64,000 bases of DNA. Source: Daucus carota subsp. sativus. Its lineage: Eukaryota > Streptophyta > Magnoliopsida > Apiales > Apiaceae. Location of the stretch: contig NC_030387.2 in the NCBI RefSeq assembly GCF_001625215.2, positions 9,452,501-9,516,500 on the forward strand. Direction: 5' to 3'. Below are positions 23,377 to 34,283 of this stretch, piece after piece; position 1 is the first letter of the stretch, and the number at the start of each line of letters is the position of its first letter. Made by a program: the position numbers and the translations under genes. The notes beneath the pieces were generated by a model. That model made no database searches. It was given only the letters and a program-made list of their open reading frames with translations, and had not been told where the DNA came from.

Positions 23377-25772
23377 CAGTAGCGTAACTAAGATTAAAAA
23401 TTAACAGGGGCTCAATTATTTAACATCAAGAATTCATATTTTTATCTCATAAAGTAAACGTACCTTTTTTTATGTGCTGGTGGTGATATCCTTACTTGAA
23501 GAACTAATAGATGATAACTGAATCCTCCGAGTTTGCATATGCTGATAACGTTGCAAGACTGATTCGTTATCCACAGTCGCAAATATTGCCTTCTCGATGT
23601 ACGCCATTATACTGTTATTCAGCCACTCATCCCCCATATGATTAGGCAAATCAGAATTCACAATTTTCATTGCTGAGAATACTCTCTCAACAGTAGCTGT
23701 CGCAATAGGCAAAACAAGAGTTAACTCAATCAATCGATAAACAAGAGGATAAGCTGTATGTCTACGAGTCTTCACCATTTTAATTGCAAGCTCCCCTATA
23801 TTCTTAAGTTCTGAAATATTTTTATCGCGTCGGACATCAAAGATGAAGTTGTTGAACTGAGTACCCAATAGTTCTTGATCCATTAACGAGAAATCATTTG
23901 GATAAAACTGTGTTAATCGAAAAAGCTTTGCATGATTAAAATCCGAAAAAGAATTTCGGGGATCAAGAAAGACAATGCAAGTAAGCAGCTCAGTGTTTGT
24001 CTCTGAAAAGCAATCTTGAGAAATAATATCAATCACCTGAAAATCAAATTTGAACAGAATATATAAACATGGCGTACTCAAATAGATAAGTTGTACTATT
24101 GACTAAACCAATAAAAGACACATAAATAATGAAAGTAAGTAACTAACCCCACAAAATATTTCAACACGGTATAGATGAAAGTATGTAACATCTGCGACCC
24201 TGAATTGGTATTATGTCATTCATATTAGGTACTTCAATGGAGTTCTCAACACAAAAATTCTTAACACTTTCTAAAAATGTCTCCCATTTGTCTTCTCTTA
24301 ATGAATGTAGTTCCACTTTCGTAACTCGAACCATAGTCATGGCGTTGATAATATTTTGAGTCTTTTGTTGTAAGGCTTCTGGCAAATCATTAGTTATTGC
24401 CAAGATATCTTTCATCAAATGCAATGTAAACACAAACTTGAATGTTTGCATTTTCTCAAGTAAGCCTTCTGCGATGTGTATATCCTGGTCGAGTCAAAGA
24501 AATTTCCTGATTTTTTCCTTTACCAAAAATAATTTCACCACTTTCCAATCCTTCGAGAACTCATGTTTGAAGCTACATCATAACCTTGGCCTCGCAATTG
24601 GGATAATGATAACCCATGTCTCGTAAATAATATGGCTATGGATCTTTTCAATGAATGAGAAGATGTATTTGTCACATGTTCCAATGAGATGAACCGTTCA
24701 ATTACCTCATCATTTTTATTTACATATCTAAAAACCACAGCCATTTGTTCCTTCGCCAGATATGTCTCGAGGCTCATCAACCATAAGTGAAAAAAATCTA
24801 TCCCCAATATCAAGAAATATTGCTGATCTCGTCTCATTCGCACAAGCACTTACCAATTCTTTTTGCACCTTTGGAGATGTAAGTTGACAATTACCAGGAC
24901 CTTTCTTTATCTCTTTCTCAGTGCAATGCCATTCAAGAAATTCAAGAAAGTTTCCCCTGTTCAAAGAATCCACAGTCTCATCATGACCCCGAAAAGGAAG
25001 ACCTTGGCGCAAAAGCATCTGAATCACACCTAAACTTGTAGTTAGGCTCGCGATAATTACCTTCTATTTCGTACCCTTTTGCTGAAAAAACATGTGATAT
25101 GCTTTGCCTTTGATTTTTAAATGCTTTGCCTTTCTCGGTGTTTAAAATGCTTGACATTGACATTGTCTTGTGCTCAAAGGAATTAAACTTACTAAGCTAA
25201 AAAGACACAAATTGGAGATTGGGCAAGAAAAGGAATAGTTGTACATACCTGAAATTGACAGGAGACTGAAGACTAAAAGTTAGCAGGAGTAAATTAGCCG
25301 AAGCAGTGACAAGTGCGGTGTGCCGAGAGCGAAATCCGCGGCCAGAGAGCAGAGAGGGAGTCCGGGAGTTTTCAAAATTTGTTTTTGTGTTTATATGTAT
25401 TTTAGAAACTAATGGGCTTTGTAGGTTTGTTTTAATTTTGGATTCTTTTAATCACAAATGTAATGGGCTTACTAGAAAAAATAGTGTACAATTCAATCAA
25501 GCTCAAATTCTTTTTTTTTTTAAATCTTAAATGGTATATATCATATTGTATATAGTTTTTTAATTTATTAATGTTAACTATTGACAAAAATAATGAAGCC
25601 AATTTTTTATTGAAAAGAAAAAGAAAAAAGTCCAGGGCTCAATAAGTTATTCGGGGCTCAAAAATTTTCTTTTCTTATTTTTATAATATATCTACGACTA
25701 AAAAAAATTCTATTGAATTTCGTAAGTCTAGACGAGGCTCAAGCCTCCCTCCGCCCCCTAGTTCCGCCCCTG
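23377..25772 (-). mobile_element. hAT transposon, copy 2
   Basis: Same ends and same flanking ATTGAGTT (23369-23376 and 25773-25780) as copy 1. Few differences exist; for example the C-terminal frame differs at L/F, D/N and V/A positions. It carries the same frameshifts, so it was already dead when duplicated. Confidence 0.92.
23470..25163 (-). pseudogene. hAT transposase, frameshifted (copy 2)
   Basis: The frames and breaks match copy 1: the N-terminal piece starts at 25163, the DUF4371 piece runs from 25027, and the C-terminal dimerisation piece ends at 23470. Shared frameshifts show that inactivation preceded duplication. Confidence 0.88.
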
Positions 25773-25973
25773 ATTGAGTTGTTGTACCTGCCCCTGCTTT
25801 ATATATAAACATTTTTCATATTTTGTCAAGTCTGTAGATAGTTTTATTATGAGAATTATGCATTATATATTATTGTCCCACACTCCCTTAATCCGCTTTA
25901 GTGTGTTGGGGAAGTAGAGAAAGAAAAAAGAAAACCGAGCTGGGAAAAGTTTGAAGAAAAATAAATTGTTTCA

Positions 25974-26330
25974 GTTGCCCTCCAAGTGTTGGGCACGAGC
26001 AACACGGAGAAAGAAAATTTTATAATTTTTTTGTTAGTCCCCCCCCCCCCCCCCCGTGTTGGTCGCGGACAACACTTGGGAGATAGAAACTTTTGTGAAA
26101 AATTTTGATTGGTTGCCCTGTAGTGTTGGTTGCAGTCAAAACCTGGGATATAGAAAATTATGTGAAAAATTTTGATGGTTATTCCCCCCCCCCCCCCCCC
26201 CCCCGGGCGTGTTGGTTGCTAACAACATTTGGGAGAAAGAAAAATTTATGAAAAATTTTGATTGGTTGCCCCCCAATGTTGGTTGCGGACAACACTGGGA
26301 AGATTTTTGATTGATTGCCTCCGGTGTTGT
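25974..26330. repeat. Degenerate 65-87-bp tandem array with long C tracts
   Basis: Five to six units share the core GTTGGTTGCGGACAACACTTGGGAGA followed by TATAGAAA and GTGAAAAATTTTGAT. Each opens with GTTGCCC, and in two units this cytosine run has expanded, to 17 Cs at 26039-26055 and 21 Cs at 26184-26204. It is non-coding. The G-rich strand could form quadruplexes. Confidence 0.8.
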
Positions 26331-26339
26331 ATGAATATT

Positions 26340-27540
26340 GTCTAAATACGTGAAAATTTTGAATATTTATAGCATATGATACAACAAGAGAAGGTGACAT
26401 ATTCAAGAGAAAATAACTTTCATTGGAACCTGGAAGGATGATAATATTTTCACTAGATGTAAGATAAAATATAAAAATAAAAATTCAGTACTAAATAAAT
26501 AGTTGATATGTACTGACCTAAGTGAAAAGATATAAGGGGTTGTATTTCACATACCACACATGCGCATGCTATATGATTGACAGTGATGTCTGAGACTTGA
26601 CGGGTCACAAGAACGAGATAGCGGGTAAGGTTTCTCGGAGTGAGGAATGAGGTAGCAGATTATATAATGAATATGCAATACCTCCAAAGGTGATGGGCCT
26701 GAAAATAATAAAAGTGAAAGTTAAAAAAGACATGCCTCCCAGTGATTAAAATTATGTTACTTAAGCACACATATAGGTATGTATAGAGTGCAGGCCAACT
26801 TTCTTGCTATTTTGAATGGCTGGGATGAAGTTGGTTTTTGTTGTAACTAGCAAATATGTATAAAGTGGAGGTGCGTCTTTTTGACGGTCTACTACCCGTA
26901 GCCTTACCCACACACACACACACACACATATGATTCTCTTGTGTTTGTCACTGATGTGTGGAATGTATGCAAAAAGAGATTGCGGTCATGACGAGATGAT
27001 GAATGAAGTGGACAAACAATTATATAGATGTGTAGAACTATTGCATAGTATGGAGATATACATAAAATAGAAAACCATAACTTATGCTCTTGATCATTGC
27101 TGGTGCTCTGTATTTTATACAGTATATCTAACATTCACCCACTAAACATAATTTAAAAAGTAATAAAATGAGAATCATAGGACCGTTAGATTAAAAACAA
27201 TGAATGACTAAGATGTTGGTCTACAATACTACAATGAAATTGTGGTCTACAAGGAACTTTACTCATATAATATATTAAAATGTATTTTAGTAATTATCAT
27301 TTTTTTAAAAATATATAATAATCAAATGTTTTTATATATGTTCAATAACATGTAATAAAAAATTAAAAGAATATATGGAAAGAAAGACATATTGAATGGA
27401 GTCAGTTATTGATCGATAACATGATAACTAATTAATACTCTTTATCAATAAGCGAAACTATTTTTCAGTAGAACATCAGAAGTACCAAATATCAAAGTAC
27501 CAAAATTTGGTTATCATTATATTTTTTCTAATAATTATTA
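26340..27540. other. Intergenic, no gene seen; CA microsatellite and a MITE-like end
   Basis: A (CA)n run lies at about 26908-26928. Near 27180-27262 the sequence GTGGTCTACAAGGAACTTTACTC resembles the terminal repeat of the hairpin element in the SRO intron, but no matching opposite end was found. The short open frames here show no domain. Confidence 0.5.
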
Positions 27541-27736
27541 TTTTATTTTATTTTTTTTGAAATAAAGGAGAATTTTATTACTAAAAAGCATCATACATAA
27601 GAGTCTCCAACAATATATTTGGAGAAGATGTTAACACGTTTTGACAATGCAGTGAACAAGGTAAACGAGCCATTAAGTGGGCTACTTTGTTCGCTTGTCG
27701 TTTAACAAAAACTAATGAAAAACATGGTCTAGAATC
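27541..27736 (-). mobile_element. LINE 3' fragment: RNase H-like C-terminus and poly(A) tail
   Basis: On the minus strand, 27736-27581 reads without a stop and includes FVKRQANKVAHLMARLPC, the conserved C-terminal part of the RNase H-like domain (RVT_3) of plant non-LTR retrotransposons. It ends MYDAF and a stop at 27581-27583. A T-rich run on the plus strand (27541-27558) is the poly(A) tail. Only about 52 codons survive, which fits 5' truncation typical of LINE insertion. Confidence 0.7.
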
Positions 27737-27740
27737 CAAA

Positions 27741-27741
27741 A

Positions 27742-27780
<39 letters not shown>

Positions 27781-28062
27781 TACTATTATTATTATACTAT
27801 AAAAAGACTTATATGTTGGTTGAAATTTTGTAATATAGTAGCTACCAACAGAATTATATCACCAACAAAACTATTCATTTTGATTTCTTAAGTTACGGAA
27901 GAATTTTATAAAACTCCTTCATGTTTAAGAACTCAGATAAATAAGTAGTACATATTGATATTAGCCAAATCTATATTAATTAGTTACTTTATACCCTTTT
28001 TTAATAAGCGAAACTCCTTTTAGTAGAACATTAAAAATACAAAATATCAAAATTTGATTATC

Positions 28063-28107
<45 letters not shown>

Positions 28108-28873
28108 CATTATTATTATTATACTACTATGATTATACTGTTAGGAATATGTCATGCTTGATAATAAGTCAAGATACTTAGTGTATTTTTAAAGCGTTTG
28201 GTTAGTGTGTGCCCGTGGACACATGCTAAGCGTTAAATTTGATGTATTTAACTTGTTTTGATCATTAAGAAATTCAACTCATCCAGAAATAATTGTTCAG
28301 ACTTAATAAATGGCGCCTAAGGTGGATATCAAAAGGCAAAAAAACAAAATCCAAAACATGAAGAATAAACAAATTATGAAAGAACACTCAAAGTTAACAA
28401 ATTACGCAGCATGCATGTAGCCAACTATGGAGATTGGCAATCACACCTTAGTACGTAAAAAAATCGACCAACCACGAAGCGGTTTGCAAGCGGGACCCAC
28501 GAACGTGGAAGGTGAACGTTCAACAGCTTGCTTTCACCTGCACAGTACCGAGCCAAAATTTAAAACGCATTCAATGAATGGACAGGAATATGTCACATCC
28601 AGTGGTAAAATGTAAATAACAGCAACTTCAAGTGTAAAGAGCTAAAACACAACTTTCAAATAGTATCACGGAATCCAAAAATTAAGATATAGGTGATTTC
28701 AAAGATGGGACAAGTCACATGTACTCTTTTCAAACTCTTTAATGTTCTTCATTTTAACTCAATTTCTCTAGAATCACTAAGAAAAATCCTTAGATATAAA
28801 CACGAGAATTTAAGTCCTCATTACGAGAAACAACCTCCATCAAAAGAATTCGAAAATCATAATCTCATTTTTC
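27741..28873. other. Intergenic with ATT and TA microsatellites
   Basis: An (ATT)n run covers about 27741-27796 and a (TA)n run about 28065-28103. The ~75-bp phrase AATAAGCGAAAC...TAGAACAT...CAAAATTTG...TATCATTATAT occurs at about 27448-27520 and again at about 28008-28070, a diverged direct repeat bracketing the LINE fragment. The open frames at 28427 and 28693 have no recognisable domain. Confidence 0.5.
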
Positions 28874-29484
28874 CAGTGTTCTAAAAATCGATTAACTAGG
28901 CCAAGTACTCATCCGGGTACTCGTTTTTAACCCCTCGTCCGATCCGAGTACCGAGTACTCGCATCCAAAAATGATTTTAAAGGAAATTAGTCAAAATTCG
29001 GTTTGACTACAAGTACTCTGAGTCAAACTCAGGCTTGACTTTTTCTATAAAGTATGGACAATAACTTGTTTTTATTATATTGTGAGATAGTATCAAGATG
29101 ATAGTATATACTTCAACTGTGAGATAGTATCAAGATGATAGTATATACTTCAACTGTGAACTCAATTATTGTTAATGTGTTGTCAATAATATTATTTATT
29201 TATTAATAAATTTGTGATAATATTAGATAATTATTATTATATCACACATTCTTATATATTAATAACAAAAAATTGTTATACTTAAGTTTCAAGTTTAAAC
29301 ACTTGTAATTTGTATAGTAAAATTCGATTGAAATTACATTTAGAATATGAAAAAATATTAATGTCCGAGTAGCTGTTCGAGTACTCATTTTCGAGTACTC
29401 GTTTTCGAGTACTCTCCGATTTCCGAGTACTCATTTTTTCAGAACAAAACTGATTCGATCCGATTTTTGATTTATACAACCTTG
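28874..29484. mobile_element. Non-autonomous hAT-type element with CGAGTACTC-rich ends
   Basis: Ends are CAGTGTTCTAAAAATC and, read from the right, CAAGGTTGTATAAATC (12 of 16 matching). A perfect 8-bp duplication, CATTTTTC, flanks it at 28866-28873 and 29485-29492. Both subterminal regions carry clustered CGAGTACTCG motifs in both orientations. The middle is AT-rich and contains a 37-bp perfect tandem duplication. Non-coding. Confidence 0.85.
29081..29154. repeat. 37-bp tandem duplication inside the hAT-type element
   Basis: The unit beginning TGTGAGATAGTATCAAGATG occurs twice without mismatch, at 29081 and 29118. Perfect identity suggests a recent event. Confidence 0.9.
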
Positions 29485-29610
29485 CATTTTTCTAACAGAT
29501 TAAGTTCGGACACATCGATGAATGTTCTGCTCAAAAAAATTAAAATCATCTAAGAACTTGAATGAAGATTGACAAAGTATATATGTGCAATTAAAATAGA
29601 CCGAAGCTCA

Positions 29611-30264
29611 TGTTGGAAAATATGGGTATAAGTCCCATATTGGTAAGTCATATTTTGAGCATTATGACTAAAAGATATGTGAGATATGATGATATTTTCT
29701 TAATATTGGAAATTATTTATGCAGTGGAATTTGGCTCAAATATTATGGCATAAATTAATTTGATTTTGTTTGAGATTAAATGATATGGTATATATCTTGG
29801 CATAAATTAATCTGATTCTGTTTCATATTATTTATGGGATATAGTAGCTTACAAGTTTTTTAATCTGATTCTGTTTCAGATTATTTAATTTTGAAAAAGA
29901 GTAGCACACAAGTCTCTCTACACCTATTAATACCCCTATTGAAGGGTTTTGGATCATCAAACACAACCTCCTCTCTCTCAATACCACAACCCTACCTCTC
30001 TTTGGTGATAGTTCTCTTGCTCGACTCAAGCTCGTTGAAGGTGTCGTTCTTGTTAACGACGCCGCAACCTCGTTTTATCTTGGGAGGCTATCGACTCAAC
30101 ACATACGGTGAGAGGCGAAATAGGTTTAAGGAGACAGTTTCGGCTGGACTCGAGGATTCATATCTTCTTTAATATCCTTTTGTATTTGTTCTTCAGTTTT
30201 GCACACGATCTGTTATTCGCACACACTTTCTATTTGACTATATTATTCGCAGATTGTGTTCACA
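29611..30264 (+). repeat. 5' LTR of the Copia element
   Basis: 654 bp, TG...CA ends, matched by 33467-34126. It contains CTATTAATACCCC, which may serve as a TATA-like element, and a CT-rich leader. The duplication GCTCA lies immediately upstream. Confidence 0.93.
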
Positions 30265-30292
30265 ATCTTAAAGCTATTTTTTTTATTTATCA

Positions 30293-32828
30293 ATGACTGA
30301 TACATCTGTCTCTTCTTGTGTGTGGATTAACAGATCAATGGAAAACCAAACTATGAACAACGCGCTAAACACGACGGCTGATCCCAACGCACAGATCGTA
30401 GGATCTGATGGGGGTCACCAACCGAAGCCTAACCCTAATGCACAGTTCGTAGTATCTGATTGGGGAAAACGTCGGTTGGACATGTACCTTCGGGGCAGTG
30501 CCCGTGGGACACACTGTCGTTGGACAGTTTAGTGTACCCTTTGGACAGACTCCGCCAGGTTTCGGACCGTCGAGGAATATTGTACCCTTTGCACCTGTTG
30601 TGCCTACAGTTCCCAATGTGCCAACGACACATAGTGAGAAACCTGAGAAGTTCAACGGATCGAACTTCAGATGTTGGTAGTGAAAGATGCTGTTTTATTT
30701 GACCACATTGCATATGGATCGTTACCTTAAGGAAGAGGTGCCGTTGCTCATTGTTGAGAGCAACGTGCAGGCTGTGTATGCTGCTGATTCTTGGAAGCAC
30801 GCCGACTATATTTGTCAGAATTCTATGCTCAACTGTCTAGTTGACTCGTTGTACAACGTTTACAGCAAAAATCAAACAGCTAAGGACTAATGGGAATCAC
30901 TTGAACACAAGTATAAAACCGAGGACGCTAAGGACTTATGTTGGATTCCAAGACTGTGGTCAGTCAAGTGCAAGAACTGCAGGTGATCATTCATTAGATT
31001 CATGCTGAGAGAATGGTCATAAGCGAGTCTTTCCAAGTAGTTGTTGTTATTGAAAAGCTTCCATCTGGATGGAAAGATTTCAAGAACTACCTTAAGAACA
31101 AGCGAAAGGAGATGTATATGGAGGATCTGATTTTTAGACTTTGCATTGTAGAAGACAACAGGGGGTCCGAGAAGAAAGTGAGCGTTGCCAGCGAAAAGAC
31201 AAATATGGTGTAGCATGCTCAAAGCTCCAAGCCCAAGAAGACCAATTTTGGAAAAAGGGAAAAGCTGGCACCCAAGGAAGGGATTTCGAAGCAGTCGAAG
31301 TTTCAGGGGAAGTTCTTCAATTGTGACAAAATGGGTCATAGGTCTGCTGATTGCAGGAAGCCAAAGAAACCCTACAAGAAGAAGGAAGCAAACATGGTGG
31401 ACGATATCTCCAAGGAGATAAGTGAGATATACCTCTGCACTACGGTCTCTGAAGTGAATTTAGTTGGCTCAAAGCCGCGTGAGTGGTGGATTGATACTAG
31501 TGCTACTAGGCGCGTTTGCTCAGATAAGGCAATTTTCTCTAGCCTCAGAGTTTCAGATGCTGCTGAGAAATATTACATGGGGAATTCAGCAACTTCTACC
31601 AAGGCACTGTGACTTTGAAGATGACCTCTGGGAAAGACTTGACTCTGAAAAATGTACTCTATGTGCTCGATATTCGCAAGAACCTTGTGTCTAGTTTCTT
31701 GTTGAATAAACATGGCTTTCATATTGTAAAAAGTCTTATACGGTAATTTTGTCTAAGAGTGGTATGTTTGTTGGCAAGGGCTATGTAACCGATGGGCTTT
31801 TTAGCTCAATGTGATGTCCGTTAAAGACGATAATGCAATGAAGAATTCTTCTGTTTACTTGTTTGAGTCTCCTAATCTATGGCATGCTAGATTAAGACAT
31901 GTAAACTATGACACTTTACGAAGATTAAGTGCAAAAGAATTCATACCAAAACTAAATATCGATTCAAAACATAAGTGTGAACCTTGTGTTGAGGAAAAGT
32001 TAACGAGATCATCATTTATATGTGTGGAAAGAAACACCAAAGTACTAGACCTCGTTATATTGACAAAATCCTTGAGAAGTTCCTTAAAGATGATTTTGAC
32101 AAAGCTAGGACACCTGTGGATATGACCTTACATCTATCCAAAAACAAAGGCGTAGTTGTTTCTCAATTGGAATACTCGAGGATAATTGGAAGTCTGATGT
32201 AGCTAATGAGTTGTACAAGAACAGACATTGCGTACTCAATTAGCAAGTCGAGTAGGTTTACAAGTAATCCAGGAGCTGATAACTAGAAATCAATCATAAG
32301 GATACTAAGGTACCTAAGGAGAACTCGAGACTATGGACTGCACTATGACAAATACCCAGTAGTATTAGAAGGATATACTAACGCGCACTAGATACCTAGC
32401 AAGAAGGCACTAAAGTCCACGAGTGGCTACATGTTTACACTAGCTGGAGCGGCAATATCATGGAAATCTCCCAAACAAACGGTGATAACTCACTCCACAA
32501 TGGAAGCTAAGTTTGTGGCTTTAGATAAATGCGCCGAATAGGCTGAATATCTACACCAATTTCTTGAGGATATTCCAAGATGGCCAAGGCCTGTGACTGC
32601 AATAGGGACACACTGTGATAGTCAATCCGCTAGAGCACAATGTATAATGAGAAGTCCCATCACATACGATGACGACATAGTTCCATTGGACAATAAATCT
32701 CAACTGGAATTATCACTATTGACTATTTACAGTCAAAGGATAATATTGCGGATCCGCTAACCAAAGGGTTATCAAGAGAAGTGGTTGAGAAATCATCAAG
32801 AGGAATGGACCTTAAGCCTATTGCTTAA
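30293..32828 (+). pseudogene. Copia gag-pol remnant with integrase/RT deletion
   Basis: In order: a gag start near 30293; EKPEKFNGSNFRCW followed by MLFYLTTLHMDRYLKEE (UBN2-type gag, about 30640-30740); a zinc knuckle with its first cysteine lost (FFNCDKMGHRSADC, about 31316); a protease motif changed to WWIDTSATRRVC (about 31488); the integrase pre-domain LWHARLRHVNYDTLRRL (about 31878). At about 32040 it jumps to the end of RT (TPVDMTLHLSKNKG) and RNase H ([19 protein letters not shown]), ending MDLKPIA and a stop at 32826-32828. Several stops and frameshifts occur. The DDE core and most RT motifs are absent, so it cannot move on its own. Confidence 0.9.
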
Positions 32829-33466
32829 CGACATCATGGTGGACACCCAATCATTGCTGACTGGAGATCCCAAGAACTTAGTTCAATGAGACAACTAAAT
32901 CATGATGACCAAATCACTATATCCCTGGCATGTTCCTATGATGAAGAAACAGTGGGACTTGTAAGGTACACGGTTAAGACTTAAGCTTTTAATGATCTTT
33001 AGTGAATACATGGAGTTGTACATGCATGGAATTCAGTTGAGTAAACACGAGTTATCCTATAAGATAAAGATCACCTATGTGGGAGAGAAGTAGGGTCGCT
33101 TCAAAGGAGAATTGCGAGGCACAATTCTTTAAAAACTCTTATAGATGCAGGACAATGTTCCATGGCCAAAATGGACATACTCATGAGAGTTGAACGAGTC
33201 GGATTTGATATAGTGATAAGTATATCATCATTTACACAAATGGTCGAACAGTTCAAGGACAAGCACATCTACTGTCTACCAGTAAAGTCGGTATACTTAC
33301 TCAAGCGAAGGTTTAAGGAGCATTCTCTACATGTCGTATGCTATATCTGATCGAAGAAAACTATCACCATGTTAAACCAACCAAGTCAAACATTGTGTCT
33401 GTTAGTCTGTCTGTTTGTCTCGTGTGTGCTACTACTAAGATTACCAATCTCACCCATGTGGGGGAT

Positions 33467-34126
33467 TGTTGGAAAATATGGGTATAAGTCCTATATTGGT
33501 AAGTCATATTTTGAGCATTATAACTAAAAGATGTGTGAGATATGATGATATCTTCTTAAATTGGAAATTATTTTTCCAATGGAATTTGGCTCAAATATTA
33601 TGGCATAAATTAATTTGATTTCATTTCAGATTAATTGATATGGTATATATCTCGGTATAAATTAATCTGATTTTGTTTCAAATTACTTATGGGATATAGT
33701 AGCTTGCAAGTTTATTTTAATCTAATTCTGTTTCAGATTATTTAATTATGGAAAAGAATAGCACACAAGTCTCTCTGCACTTATAAATACCCCTGTAGGT
33801 TGGAGGGTTTTGGATCATCAAACACAACATCCTCTCTCTCAATACCAAAACTCTACCTCTCTCTCGTGATAGTTCTCTTGCTCAATTTAAGCTCGTCGAA
33901 GGTACCGTTCTTGTTAACACCGCCGCAACCTCGTTTTATCCTGGGTGGCTATCGACTCAACACATACGGTGAGAGGCGAAATAGTTTTAAGGAGATAGTT
34001 TCGACTGGACTCGAGGATTCATATCTTCTTTAATATCCTTTTGTATTTGTTCATTCATTTTTGCACACGATCTGTTATTCGCACACACTTTTTATTTGAC
34101 TGTATTATTCGCAGGTTGTGTTCACA
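33467..34126 (+). repeat. 3' LTR of the Copia element
   Basis: 660 bp, homologous to the 5' LTR, with a TATAAATACCCC sequence at about 33784. It is followed directly by the duplication GCTCA and then by the 3' flank of the naphthoyl-CoA synthase gene. Confidence 0.93.
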
Positions 34127-34283
34127 GCTCATTCAAAAATTAATTCTCTTCAGTAGGTATTTGTCATCTCAATTCGCAACTAGATTAAGTACATTGCATG
34201 GCATGAAAATTGAGTTCATACTTTGGTACAACACTTGGTTTATAATTCCCTCGATGCTGAGTGACACTTAATAAGAATCTTCA

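Larger units (their letters stand above)
22910..26109. repeat. Copy 2 of the 3.2-kb direct tandem duplication
   Basis: It repeats 19695-22890 at over 99 percent identity by eye. Both target-site duplications of the internal hAT element are included, so this arose by copying a chromosomal segment, not by a second transposition. The left breakpoint falls inside the hAT MITE and the right one inside a short-repeat array. Confidence 0.92.
29611..34126 (+). mobile_element. Ty1/Copia LTR retrotransposon, internally deleted, 5-bp TSD GCTCA
   Basis: Two LTRs, 29611-30264 and 33467-34126, start TGTTGGAAAATATGG and end GTGTTCACA. Perfect 5-bp duplications GCTCA lie at 29606-29610 and 34127-34131. A purine tract (GTGGGGGATT) precedes the 3' LTR at about 33457-33466. 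A standard initiator-Met primer site is not obvious after the 5' LTR. Between the LTRs are gag, protease, the integrase zinc region and the end of RT plus RNase H, but most of integrase and RT is missing. The LTRs are visibly diverged, so the insertion is older than the Gypsy element at 53507. The right end lies 157 bp past the stop codon of the naphthoyl-CoA synthase gene, in opposite orientation. Confidence 0.94.
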
